Part shown: positions 40,466 through 50,762 of the stretch, in pieces
Layout of the letters: each line of letters opens with the position of its first letter
Position numbering within the stretch: the stretch's first letter is position 1
Source: Pseudomonas vanderleydeniana
GTDB taxonomy: Bacteria; Pseudomonadota; Gammaproteobacteria; Pseudomonadales; Pseudomonadaceae
Reading direction: 5' to 3'
Assembly: GCF_014268755.2 (NCBI RefSeq)
Contig: NZ_CP077093.1
Coordinates: 5,721,001 to 5,785,000 of the forward strand
Length of the DNA stretch: 64,000 nucleotides
Notes under the pieces: generated by a model
Database searches by the model: none
Told to the model about the DNA's origin: nothing
The model's input: the letters and a program-made list of their open reading frames with translations, nothing else
Translations under genes and position numbers: made by a program

Positions 40466-40499
40466 AGAGTACCCAAGTGGCCCTGAACTCCCCCTGAAC
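40466..40499 (-). promoter_or_regulatory. Candidate PhoP box and promoter of phoPQ
   Basis: On the minus strand GTTCAG (40494-40499) repeats after five bases as GTTCAG (40483-40488), an 11-bp direct repeat like PhoP boxes. TACTCT (40466-40471) lies 11 bp downstream and could be the -10 of a PhoP-activated promoter. Confidence 0.6.
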
Positions 40500-40558
40500 A
40501 CAGGCCGGATCGCGATCGCCACTACCCAGCTCCGGCTCGAGCCGGCAAAATGTCCGGC

Positions 40559-41284
40559 ATGAATCTGCCTGACGCCCTCCCCGCCTGCTGCACACCACTC
40601 GACGACCATTGGCCCTTGCCGGTGGCCTTGCCCCATAGCGTATGGCTGGGCACTCACTTCGATCCGAACCGCCTGGCACCGGACGACTTCCAGCGCAGCC
40701 GGATCCAGGCGCCGGCGAGTATCCAACGCTCGGTTGCCAAACGCCAGGCGGAATTCCTCGCCGGTCGGCTCTGCGCCCGTGCCGCGCTGTTGAAACTGGA
40801 CGGCACCGACTGCGTACCCGCCATCGGCGAGGATCGCGCGCCGATCTGGCCGGCCCATGCCTGTGGCTCGATCACCCATGGTACCGGACGGGCCGCCGCC
40901 ATCGTTGCCAACCGACAGCACTGGCGCGGGCTGGGCATGGACCTGGAAAGCCTGCTACCGCACGAGCGGGCCGAACGCCTGGCCGGTGAAATCCTCACCC
41001 CGGCTGAACTGCAACGCCTGGCCGTCGGGCTCGCCGAACAGACTGCCCTGGCGGTGACCCTGACCTTCTCGGCCAAGGAAAGTCTGTTCAAGGCGCTCTA
41101 TCCACTGGTCTTGCAGCGCTTCTATTTCGAGCATGCCGAGGTGCTGGAGTGGGACATGCAGGGCCGTGTCCGGATGCGCCTGCTGACCGACCTGTCCAGT
41201 GAATGGCGCCATGGCGTCGAACTGGATGCCCAGTATGTCGTGCAGGGGGAGCACCTGCTGAGCCTGGTCAGCATTGCCGCCTGA
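40559..41284 (+). CDS. pcpS: 4'-phosphopantetheinyl transferase, EntD/PcpS type
   Basis: 241 aa from the ATG at 40559; another ATG at 40550 would add three residues. It attaches the 4'-phosphopantetheine arm of CoA to carrier proteins of fatty acid, siderophore and other secondary pathways. Motifs: QAEFLAGRLCARAAL, GSITHG (P-loop-like motif 1), GMDLES with magnesium-binding acids, and the hallmark FSAKESLFKALYP. In P. aeruginosa one PcpS serves both primary and secondary metabolism (from memory). It is divergent from phoP. Confidence 0.9.
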   Translation: MNLPDALPACCTPLDDHWPLPVALPHSVWLGTHFDPNRLAPDDFQRSRIQAPASIQRSVAKRQAEFLAGRLCARAALLKLDGTDCVPAIGEDRAPIWPAHACGSITHGTGRAAAIVANRQHWRGLGMDLESLLPHERAERLAGEILTPAELQRLAVGLAEQTALAVTLTFSAKESLFKALYPLVLQRFYFEHAEVLEWDMQGRVRMRLLTDLSSEWRHGVELDAQYVVQGEHLLSLVSIAA

Positions 41285-41316
41285 GCCTGGAGTGTTCTCC
41301 GGATCGCGAAAGGGCC

Positions 41317-42927
41317 TCAGGCCTTCTCCTGATGCCGCGGCCAGCTCAGGCTGAAACAGGCGCCCCCGAGGTTCTTGCTCTTGCCGATCAGCGCCCGGCC
41401 GTCGTGCCAGTGGATGATCCGCCGCACGATCGACAATCCCAGACCATGCCCGCCCGACGCCCGGGTCCGGCTGTTGTCCAGGCGCATGAACGGCGTGAAG
41501 ATCCTCTCCCAGGCGCTCTCCGGCACTCCGGGGCCGTCATCCTCGACATCGATCCGGCAACGCAACTGGCCGACCTGATAGCTGATGCTGACCTGTGACT
41601 GCGCATGGCGCATGGCGTTGCTGACCAGATTCTGCAAGGCCCGGTGCAGATAGCGCGGCTCGGCCTCGACCCAGGCGTCGTCGCAATCGGCGGCCGACAG
41701 GCAGATCCCGCGCGCGACGCGGACATCGGCGCGCAGCGGCGCCAGCTCGCCGATCACCTGGTTGACCAGGGCATCGAGATCGATGCGCTGGAAGTTCAGC
41801 GCCGGCGAACCCTGCTCCAGCCGCGCATAGGTGAGCATTTCATCCACCAGGCGATCGAGGTCCTGGATGTCGTTGTCCATTCCTTCCATATATTTGACGC
41901 GGGCCTGCTCGGTGGTCGCATCCCCCACCATCTCCAGCCCGAAGCGCAAGCGTGCCACCGGCGTACGCAACTCATGGGACACCGCCCGTACCAGCTCGCG
42001 CTGGATCATCAACGAACGCTGCAGGTGCTCGGCCATGTCGTTGAAGGCACCGGCCAGCCGGCCGATGGAATCCGCCCCACCGGCCGGCACGCGGGTTTCC
42101 AGGCTGCCCTGGGCAATCCGCGTGGCAGCCGACGCCAGGCCACGCAGGCGTCGCTCCAGCTGGCGTACCAGCAGATAGACGATCAGGCCGATCAGGCTCA
42201 GCCCCAGTACCGCGATCAACACCAGCCACTGTGGCGGGTACGGGTTCATCTGGTACAGCGGGCCGATTTCCAGGACCCAGGGCGTGCCGGCCACTCCGGC
42301 AAAGACCCGGATCGAGTCACCGCCCTTGCCCAGGGCCATGACCGTGTCACCCTCGGTGATGCGCCGGCGCTGGTCCTCATCCATGTCCGCCTGGTCGAGT
42401 GCCACCAGGCGCATGTCGAAACCGAAGCCCTTGTCCTTCTTCAAGGCTGCCAGGCGGGCCGGCTGCTCGGCCAGCGGATAGCGCACCAGCTCATCGGCCA
42501 GCAGGTAGATGGTGGCCCGTGCCAGTTGCTCGCTGATCTGCTGGACATCCCCCGCCAGCAACAACTGTTCCTGCTCACTGATCAATCGATAGACCCGCGC
42601 GGCATAAGGCCCGCTCTGCACCACCAGGGCCTGGCCACGCAAAACCCGGGTCCGCTGCCCGAGATCGAGACCGGCGGCACTGATCGACTGCATGGACAGC
42701 GGGATACCCAGCAGGCGCTCCCACACCACCAGGGCCCGACGGCGCTCGATGTCGGCCATCGGCTGCAGGTTGTCGGCCATCAGCGAAAAGGTGCCGTGGG
42801 CCAGTCGCTCGCGATACTGCTCGCCCCGCACCTCGTTGAGCAGGTGCAACGCCAGCACGCCAAGCAGCGCCACCAGCACCAGGGCGGCACACATGCCGCC
42901 ATAGATGCGCAGGAAGATCGAGTTCAC
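41317..42927 (-). CDS. RstB-like sensor histidine kinase
   Basis: 536 aa from the GTG at 42925-42927, overlapping the regulator stop (GTGA); the longer open frame is read-through across the regulator gene. TM1 is at about 5-27, followed by a large periplasmic domain and TM2 (WLVLIAVLGLSLIGLIVYLL), HAMP, HisKA (RAVSHELRTPVARLRFGLEM) and HATPase (NLVSNAMRHA, VEDDGPGVPE, GHGLGLSIV). Domain layout resembles RstB. Stimulus and targets are unknown. Confidence 0.85.
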   Translation of the reverse strand: MNSIFLRIYGGMCAALVLVALLGVLALHLLNEVRGEQYRERLAHGTFSLMADNLQPMADIERRRALVVWERLLGIPLSMQSISAAGLDLGQRTRVLRGQALVVQSGPYAARVYRLISEQEQLLLAGDVQQISEQLARATIYLLADELVRYPLAEQPARLAALKKDKGFGFDMRLVALDQADMDEDQRRRITEGDTVMALGKGGDSIRVFAGVAGTPWVLEIGPLYQMNPYPPQWLVLIAVLGLSLIGLIVYLLVRQLERRLRGLASAATRIAQGSLETRVPAGGADSIGRLAGAFNDMAEHLQRSLMIQRELVRAVSHELRTPVARLRFGLEMVGDATTEQARVKYMEGMDNDIQDLDRLVDEMLTYARLEQGSPALNFQRIDLDALVNQVIGELAPLRADVRVARGICLSAADCDDAWVEAEPRYLHRALQNLVSNAMRHAQSQVSISYQVGQLRCRIDVEDDGPGVPESAWERIFTPFMRLDNSRTRASGGHGLGLSIVRRIIHWHDGRALIGKSKNLGGACFSLSWPRHQEKA

Positions 42928-43646
42928 AGGACCCGTTCTACCGCCGCTTCCGGCACGAACAGATAGCCCTTGCTGCGGATGGTCTTGATCAACCGCGGGT
43001 GCTCGGGGTCGTCGCCGATTTTCGGGCGGATACGGGAAATACGAACATCGATGGAGCGGTCCTGGCCGTCGTAGCCGATCCCCCTCAGGGCGGTGAAGAT
43101 TTCTTCGCGGGACAGGATCCGCCCGGCATTGGCCACCAGCAGCCAGAGCAGGTCGAATTCGGCGCTGGTCAGCTCGATACCGGCCTGGTTCAGCCAAGCC
43201 TCGCGCAGGGCCTCATCGACCACCAGCGGACCGAACTGCAGGCGACGCACCGGCGGCGCCGCGCTTTCGGACGGCTCGCTGCGCCGCAACAAGGCCTGGA
43301 TCCGCGCCAGCAACAGGCGCGGTCGCACGGGCTTGCAGACATAGTCGTCGGCCCCCAGGTCCAGGCCCTGGATCTGGTCGAGGTCGTCGGTACGCGCCGT
43401 GAGCATCAGGATCACCCCGTCATACGTGTCGCGAATCCGACGGCAGATGCTCAGGCCATCCTCGCCGGGCAACATCAGGTCGAGGATCACCAGGTCCGGC
43501 TGCTCGCGCACGATCCGCTCGGCCGCCAGGGCACCGTTGCCCTCGATGGAGACCCGCATGCCATTGGCCTCGAGGTACTCGCGCGTCAATTCGGCCAGAC
43601 GCTCGTCATCCTCGACTATCAATACCTGCCAGGCCTCTTGCTCCAC
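42924..43646 (-). CDS. RstA-like OmpR-family response regulator
   Basis: 240 aa. Receiver: LIVEDDERLAELTREYLEANG, phospho-Asp in LVILDLMLPGEDGL, LTARTDDLDQIQGLDLGADDYVCKPV. Winged helix: LTSAEFDLLWLLVANAGRILSRE and DRSIDVRISRIRPKIGDDPEHPRLIKTIRSKGYLF. It is co-transcribed with the kinase (four-base overlap) and divergent from nrdA across 730 bp. RstA-like by domain match; P. aeruginosa has an unnamed equivalent next to nrdA (from memory). Confidence 0.87.
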   Translation of the reverse strand: MEQEAWQVLIVEDDERLAELTREYLEANGMRVSIEGNGALAAERIVREQPDLVILDLMLPGEDGLSICRRIRDTYDGVILMLTARTDDLDQIQGLDLGADDYVCKPVRPRLLLARIQALLRRSEPSESAAPPVRRLQFGPLVVDEALREAWLNQAGIELTSAEFDLLWLLVANAGRILSREEIFTALRGIGYDGQDRSIDVRISRIRPKIGDDPEHPRLIKTIRSKGYLFVPEAAVERVL

Positions 43647-43931
43647 GGTCTACCCCTACGCATATCGGTTGGAAAGGCTCCGCTCGTCTTTTTGTAATGA
43701 TTCGGGCGGATGATGAAAGCGTGTGACCGGCCGATTGTAGCAATGGCGCGGCAATAGCACACAGGCCAGGATTGGCACTCGGTAACAGGCTTTTTCTGTG
43801 ATAGGGTTCGCGCCCGCAAAAATCCGTCCCGGGTCGTCAGAGGCGGTAAAAAACAGTGACAAACGGTTCGATCCAGTGCTGCTGCGGCCTACGCGCGACT
43901 TCAGCCTTTCATGCACAAATTACGCACAGTC

Positions 43932-43940
43932 TTATCCACA
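43932..43940 (+). promoter_or_regulatory. DnaA box upstream of nrdA
   Basis: TTATCCACA is a perfect DnaA box. DnaA is known to act at the E. coli nrdAB promoter, so a link with replication initiation is plausible. It lies just before the putative -35. Confidence 0.7.
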
Positions 43941-43949
43941 GGTAGTACG

Positions 43950-43977
43950 TTGCAATCCCCCCCAAAAACGCATTATC
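43950..43977 (+). promoter_or_regulatory. Possible nrdA promoter
   Basis: TTGCAA (43950-43955) followed after 16 bp by ATTATC (43972-43977). The -10 lies inside the first NrdR-like box, as expected for repression. Transcription would begin near 43985, about 390 nt ahead of nrdA. Confidence 0.45.
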
Positions 43978-44014
43978 TTGTACCCCCGTGGAAAAAAACC
44001 CCTACATCTAGGGT
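43968..44014 (+). promoter_or_regulatory. Tandem NrdR-like boxes
   Basis: ACGCATTATCTTGTAC (43968-43983) and CCCCTACATCTAGGGT (43999-44014) each match 11 of 16 positions of the NrdR box ACACWATATATWGTGT that I remember. They start exactly 31 bp apart, three helical turns, the spacing typical of NrdR pairs. Confidence 0.6.
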
Positions 44015-44040
44015 TTTCCACCTCAAACCCCAAACACATT

Positions 44041-44376
44041 TCGGACGAAAAACTCAAGCTTTTTTCTTGCTCCCGAGGGGTTGAACTAAACAGTTTTTTC
44101 GAAGACCAAACCGCGCCTGCGGATGGCAACCTTTTCCCAGTTGCGAGGGAAAACGGTACGGGTGTTGCAGTAGCGGACTGTCACCCACCAGGAATTCGGC
44201 AGCGGGTCGCTGACCCGCCGCCCGCGAAACTTCGGCAAGGAAGCGGAGCCAACAGCCCCTTTCCTACTGTCCCGAAGTGGTTATGCCCGACGACATCCGT
44301 CGGTTGTAGTGCTTCAGGACGGAACGGTGGGCACCTTCATGGTGCCCAAACAAACATAGAGAACGTGGAGACACCC
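44041..44376 (+). promoter_or_regulatory. Long structured leader of nrdA
   Basis: About 340 nt with no supported gene. Inverted repeats visible: TTTTCCC/GGGAAAA (44133-44154), CGGGTCgctGACCCG (about 44203-44217), GTCCCGAAG/CTTCAGGAC enclosing CCGACG/CGTCGG (about 44267-44318), and GGGCACC/GGTGCCC (about 44329-44347). The latter is not followed by a T-run. GGGTGT (44160-44165) could pair with ACACCC just before the ATG. I do not recognise it as a known riboswitch class. Confidence 0.5.
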
Positions 44377-47283
<2,907 letters not shown>

Positions 47284-47320
47284 GCTGAGCGGGTGAGCGC
47301 CTAGCGGCGCAAGCCTGAGA

Positions 47321-47360
47321 AACCCCCGCCAGGTCCTGGACCTGGCGGGGGTTTTCTTTT
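47321..47360 (+). terminator. Strong intrinsic terminator of nrdA
   Basis: A 13-bp stem AACCCCCGCCAGG / CCTGGCGGGGGTT with a short loop, followed by TTTTCTTTT. Confidence 0.93.
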
Positions 47361-47390
47361 GCCCGGAGAAAACCATGGAACGGTGGCAGT

Positions 47391-47470
47391 CGGCTTGCTG
47401 GCGATAGCAGCGTCCCAGCCTGCGGCGAAGCCCGCAGATCAATCGCTATCGCCAGCAAGCCGGCTCCCAC
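47391..47470. repeat. REP inverted pair
   Basis: CGGCTTGCTGGCGATAGC is inverted as GCTATCGCCAGCAAGCCG about 45 bp later, followed by GCTCCCAC. Same core as at 14953-15026. Lies between the convergent nrdA and flgE terminators. Confidence 0.8.
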
Positions 47471-47509
47471 ACGCGGGCGCAATATCCCTGGCAGTTGGCT
47501 TGGAGGCAC

Positions 47510-47536
47510 AAAAAAGCCCCAATCAAGGGGCTTTTC
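47510..47536 (-). terminator. Intrinsic terminator of the flgBCDE operon
   Basis: AAAAGCCCC / GGGGCTTTT stem, followed on the minus strand by a T-run, about 20 bp after the flgE stop. Confidence 0.88.
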
Positions 47537-47556
47537 TGGTGAAGCTCAGGCGATCA

Positions 47557-48879
47557 TCAGGTCATCTGGATGATGGTCTGCATGATGGTGCTCTGGGTGG
47601 AGATGGTCTTGGCGTTGGCCTGGTAGTAGCTCTGGCCCTTGATCAGGTCCACCAGCTCGCTGGTCAGGTCGACGTTGGAGCCTTCCAGGGAGCCGGAAAC
47701 GATCGAACCGTTGGTGCCGACTTCACCACCGTCATAGGCTGGCTGGCCCGAGGCGAAAGTCTGCTTCCAGTTGGTGCCACCGGCAGGTTGCAGGCCCTGC
47801 TCGTTGGTGAAGCTCGCTACCGCGACCTGGCCGATTGGCTTGTGCTGGTTGTTGCTGAAATTGGCGAAGATGATACCGGTGCCGTCGATGCTGATATCGG
47901 TGATCTGGCCAGTGGCGTAGCCGTCGCCAATGATCGCGGCACGGGAGGTATCAGCGTTGAACTGGGTGGTTTTCGACCAGTCAGTGGTGATGCCTTTACC
48001 GGTCGGGTCGTTGGAGCCCGCACCGTTCGCAGCCCAAACACCATTGGTCACCGTCCCAGGGACCCAGTTCTTGACCGGAATGGTCGTGGCGCCGGTGACA
48101 CCACCAATGCTCTGCAGCTTCCCAGAGCTATCAAACACCATCTGCACTGGAGTCGGGTCAGTCGCCAGGCCAGTGGGAGGCGAGGTTGGCGCGGTGCCAT
48201 TCGGATTGCGTCCATCAATCAACGTATAGACGTTCCAGGTGTTGGCACCGGTCTTGACCATGTACTGATCGAGCGAGTGCTTGTTGCCCTGGGTGTCGTA
48301 GATGTCGGAGCTGAATGGCGTGGTATAGCTGGCGGTGTTCGTTGGGTCAAACGGGGTTGTGGTCTGATTGATCACAGCCGACTTCGAATCCAGGTTGATC
48401 GTCGCACCAATGGTGGTGGTGGTCTGCGGCGGCAGGTTCGATACGTCGATACGCAGATCGGTCAGCACGCCCGGAATGATGTTGCCATTGGAGTCGGCGG
48501 CAAAGCCCTGCAGGCGCGCGGTACCATCGGAGTTGGTGATGTAGCCGTCCTTGTCGGTCTTGAAGGTACCGGCACGGGTGTACATCAACGAACCGTTGTC
48601 GCTCAGGGTGAAGAAGCCGTTACCCTGGATGCCCATGTCGAGCGCGTTGCCAGTGACGTTCATGCCACCGTTGCCGAAGTTCTGCGAAACGTTGGCCAGG
48701 CGCACACCGTTACCGATGGTCTTGGACGATACGCCGAGCTTGGTCGCCGAATAGACGTCCTCGAACTCCGCACGGGACGATTTGAAGCCGGTGGTGTTGA
48801 CGTTGGCGATGTTGTTGCCGGTGACGTCGAGCTGTTTCTGGGCCGCGTTGAGACCGCTCAAACCGATATTAAAAGACAT
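47557..48879 (-). CDS. flgE: Flagellar hook protein FlgE
   Basis: 440 aa. FlgE polymerises into the hook. The N-terminus MSFNIGLSGLNAAQKQLDVTGNNIANVNTTGFKSSRAEF is the conserved rod/hook motif, and the C-terminus (GSNVDLTSELVDLIKGQSYYQANAKTISTQSTIMQTI) is the matching helical end; the middle is the surface-exposed, variable domain rich in Thr, Asn and Gly. It is the last gene of flgBCDE and is followed directly by a terminator; flgF and later genes are not next to it. Confidence 0.96.
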   Translation of the reverse strand: MSFNIGLSGLNAAQKQLDVTGNNIANVNTTGFKSSRAEFEDVYSATKLGVSSKTIGNGVRLANVSQNFGNGGMNVTGNALDMGIQGNGFFTLSDNGSLMYTRAGTFKTDKDGYITNSDGTARLQGFAADSNGNIIPGVLTDLRIDVSNLPPQTTTTIGATINLDSKSAVINQTTTPFDPTNTASYTTPFSSDIYDTQGNKHSLDQYMVKTGANTWNVYTLIDGRNPNGTAPTSPPTGLATDPTPVQMVFDSSGKLQSIGGVTGATTIPVKNWVPGTVTNGVWAANGAGSNDPTGKGITTDWSKTTQFNADTSRAAIIGDGYATGQITDISIDGTGIIFANFSNNQHKPIGQVAVASFTNEQGLQPAGGTNWKQTFASGQPAYDGGEVGTNGSIVSGSLEGSNVDLTSELVDLIKGQSYYQANAKTISTQSTIMQTIIQMT

Positions 48880-48911
48880 GCTTCTCTCCTTTGTTTCGCG
48901 TTGGTCGGCTC

Positions 48912-49652
48912 TTACAGGCCAATGGTCTGGACTTTGGACAGAGCGATACTGCCCACGCCCGCCAGGTTGAGCATCATTTCACCGCCGTTCTGCGACAGGC
49001 TCACGCTGCTGACGGTGGCCGGCAGGTTGGTGACCAGCGCCGTCGAGTCCGCAGAGCCCTTGAGGTTGGCGGTCGCACTGAAGCTGTAGGTGCCACTGGA
49101 CAGCAGGGTCCCGGAGTCATCCTTGCCATCCCAGACGAAGGGCACGTTACCGGCCGCGGTCTGGGCCCCCAGGTCGATGGTACGGACCACTTTCCCGGTG
49201 GAGTCGCTGATCTTGAGCGTGGTTTTGTCGGTGGCACCGGTAACGACCGCGGTGCCGGTAAAGCTCTTGCTGGTATCGACCACCGCCTTGCCGGTCGGCA
49301 CGATGACCGAACGACCGACCAGCGACGAGGCCTGCAGCGCCTGGGACGACTGGAACGCGCTGGCAATGTTGTTGACACTGCTGTTGAGCGTAGTGATGCC
49401 TTCCAGGCTGCTGAACTGGGCCAACTGCGCAACGAAGGCGCTGTTGTCCTGCGGGTCCAGCGGGTTCTGGTTTTTCAGTTGGGTCACCAGCAGCTTCAGG
49501 AACGCGTCCTTGCCCAGGGTCTGGCCCCCGGATGCGCTGCTGATGGCATTACCCAGCGAGTCGGTACTGGTCTTGTTCGTCAGCTTGGCGTTGGACGCCG
49601 CAAGAATGTCGTTCAGAGTCGAAGAGGTGCTGGTGGAGTCGGTAACGCTCAT
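48912..49652 (-). CDS. flgD: Flagellar hook capping protein FlgD
   Basis: 246 aa. FlgD caps the growing hook. The N-terminal part LGKDAFLKLLVTQLKNQNPLDPQDNSAFVAQLAQFSSLEGI is the family signature; the rest is the tudor and Ig-like FlgD domain (VPFVWDGKDDSGTLLSSGTYSF). It lies between flgC (15 bp upstream) and flgE (32 bp downstream). Confidence 0.95.
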   Translation of the reverse strand: MSVTDSTSTSSTLNDILAASNAKLTNKTSTDSLGNAISSASGGQTLGKDAFLKLLVTQLKNQNPLDPQDNSAFVAQLAQFSSLEGITTLNSSVNNIASAFQSSQALQASSLVGRSVIVPTGKAVVDTSKSFTGTAVVTGATDKTTLKISDSTGKVVRTIDLGAQTAAGNVPFVWDGKDDSGTLLSSGTYSFSATANLKGSADSTALVTNLPATVSSVSLSQNGGEMMLNLAGVGSIALSKVQTIGL

Positions 49653-49667
49653 GTCTGTCGCCCCTTA

Positions 49668-50111
49668 TCACTGACCGAGGGTCAGGACCTTCTGCATCAT
49701 GGTCTTGGCGGTGTTCATCATTTCCGCGTTGGTCTGGAACGAACGGCTGGCGGAGATCATGTCGGCCATTTCCTCGACCACGTTGACGTTCGGGTAGTAG
49801 ACATAACCCTTGGCGTCAGCCGCCGGATGGTTCGGCTCGTAGCGAGCTTCCAGATTGCTCTGGTCTTCCACCACACCCAGTACCTGCACGCCCTGGCCGG
49901 CCGCGTTCTGGTCCTGGAACAGCGAGTCGCTGCCGCCAGCCTGGCCGTTCTGGAACATGGTGGCGAACACCGGATGACGGGCGCGATAGGTCTTGTCGAT
50001 GCTCGACGAGACGGTCTCGGCGTTGGCGATGTTACTGGCGACGGTGTTCAGGCGAGTGGTCTGGGCACTCATGCCGCTACCGGCAATGTTGAAAACGCTG
50101 GCGAGGGACAT
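49668..50111 (-). CDS. flgC: Flagellar basal-body rod protein FlgC
   Basis: 147 aa, usual length. The N-terminal MSLASVFNIAGSGMSAQTTRLNTVASNIANAET and the C-terminal EEMADMISASRSFQTNAEMMNTAKTMMQKVL are the conserved coiled ends of rod proteins; YVYYPNVNVVEEM is typical of FlgC. Three bp after flgB, within flgBCDE. Confidence 0.95.
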   Translation of the reverse strand: MSLASVFNIAGSGMSAQTTRLNTVASNIANAETVSSSIDKTYRARHPVFATMFQNGQAGGSDSLFQDQNAAGQGVQVLGVVEDQSNLEARYEPNHPAADAKGYVYYPNVNVVEEMADMISASRSFQTNAEMMNTAKTMMQKVLTLGQ

Positions 50112-50114
50112 GGC

Positions 50115-50525
50115 TTACTCTCCACGCAGGGCCGATACCAGCCCTTTGAATTTACTGTTGAGCAGGGTGAAGCTGGCCTGGAAGTCGACCGCGTTCTGCG
50201 CATAGTTCGATTGTTCGATCTGCGCATCCACGGTGTTCTGGTCGATCGACGGCTGCATCGGTGTGCGGTACTGCAACGCCGCGTCGCCGCTGCTCATGCC
50301 CTGGGCTTCGATGTGGCGGCTGTTGGTCGTGTTCAGGGCGAAGGTGCCGTTATTCTTGGCTTTTTCGCTCTGCTCGGCGAGCACGGAGGAGAAGTCCATG
50401 TCCCGCGCCTTGTAGTTCGGGGTATCGGCGTTGGCGATGTTGTTGGCCAGGACTTCGGCACGCTGGGCACGGAAGCTCAGGGCCTGTTCATGGATACCGA
50501 GCGCTTTGTCGAAACTGATGCTCAT
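50115..50525 (-). CDS. flgB: Flagellar basal-body rod protein FlgB
   Basis: 136 aa from the ATG at 50523-50525 (MSISFDKALGIHEQAL); the longer open frame starts inside the promoter region. The NIANADTPNYKARDMDF motif is diagnostic. First gene of flgBCDE, with a sigma-54 promoter about 65 bp upstream. Confidence 0.95.
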   Translation of the reverse strand: MSISFDKALGIHEQALSFRAQRAEVLANNIANADTPNYKARDMDFSSVLAEQSEKAKNNGTFALNTTNSRHIEAQGMSSGDAALQYRTPMQPSIDQNTVDAQIEQSNYAQNAVDFQASFTLLNSKFKGLVSALRGE

Positions 50526-50586
50526 GTCGGAAACCTTCGAGAGTTGGCCTGATCGGCGGAACAGGCTTTTCGTTGCCAGAGCTATA

Positions 50587-50601
50587 GCAAGCCCCATGCC
50601 A
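50587..50601 (-). promoter_or_regulatory. Sigma-54 promoter of flgBCDE
   Basis: On the minus strand TGGCAT-GGGGC-TTGC (one mismatch to TGGCAC-N5-TTGC), with T following. Position and target fit the FleQ/FleR-dependent rod and hook genes of Pseudomonas. Confidence 0.75.
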
Positions 50602-50712
50602 CTTTTTCCAAGCCCCGTAAATCAAGGCCTTGCCGGGCGGCTGCCGCCGGCAATGCCAGAAAAGCGGCAAGCCATTTCCGCTGCGCGCCAGCAAAGCGGC
50701 AACAGCGGCGGC

Positions 50713-50744
50713 AAAAAAAAGCGGGAGCCTTCTGGGCTCCCGCT
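50713..50744 (-). terminator. Intrinsic terminator of cheVR
   Basis: AGCGGGAGCC / GGCTCCCGCT with eight T residues on the minus strand, 20 bp after the cheR stop. Confidence 0.92.
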
Positions 50745-50762
50745 GGGGTGTCGAATCGTTGG

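Noticed and set aside
44122..44172. Short leader-peptide frame (MATFSQLRGK..., 16 codons) in the nrdA leader
   Set aside because: No ribosome binding site and no codon bias that would suggest attenuation.
43798..44376. Possible 193-residue N-terminal extension of NrdA
   Set aside because: The segment holds the promoter-like, DnaA and NrdR-like sites and the leader hairpins; the conserved protein starts at 44377.
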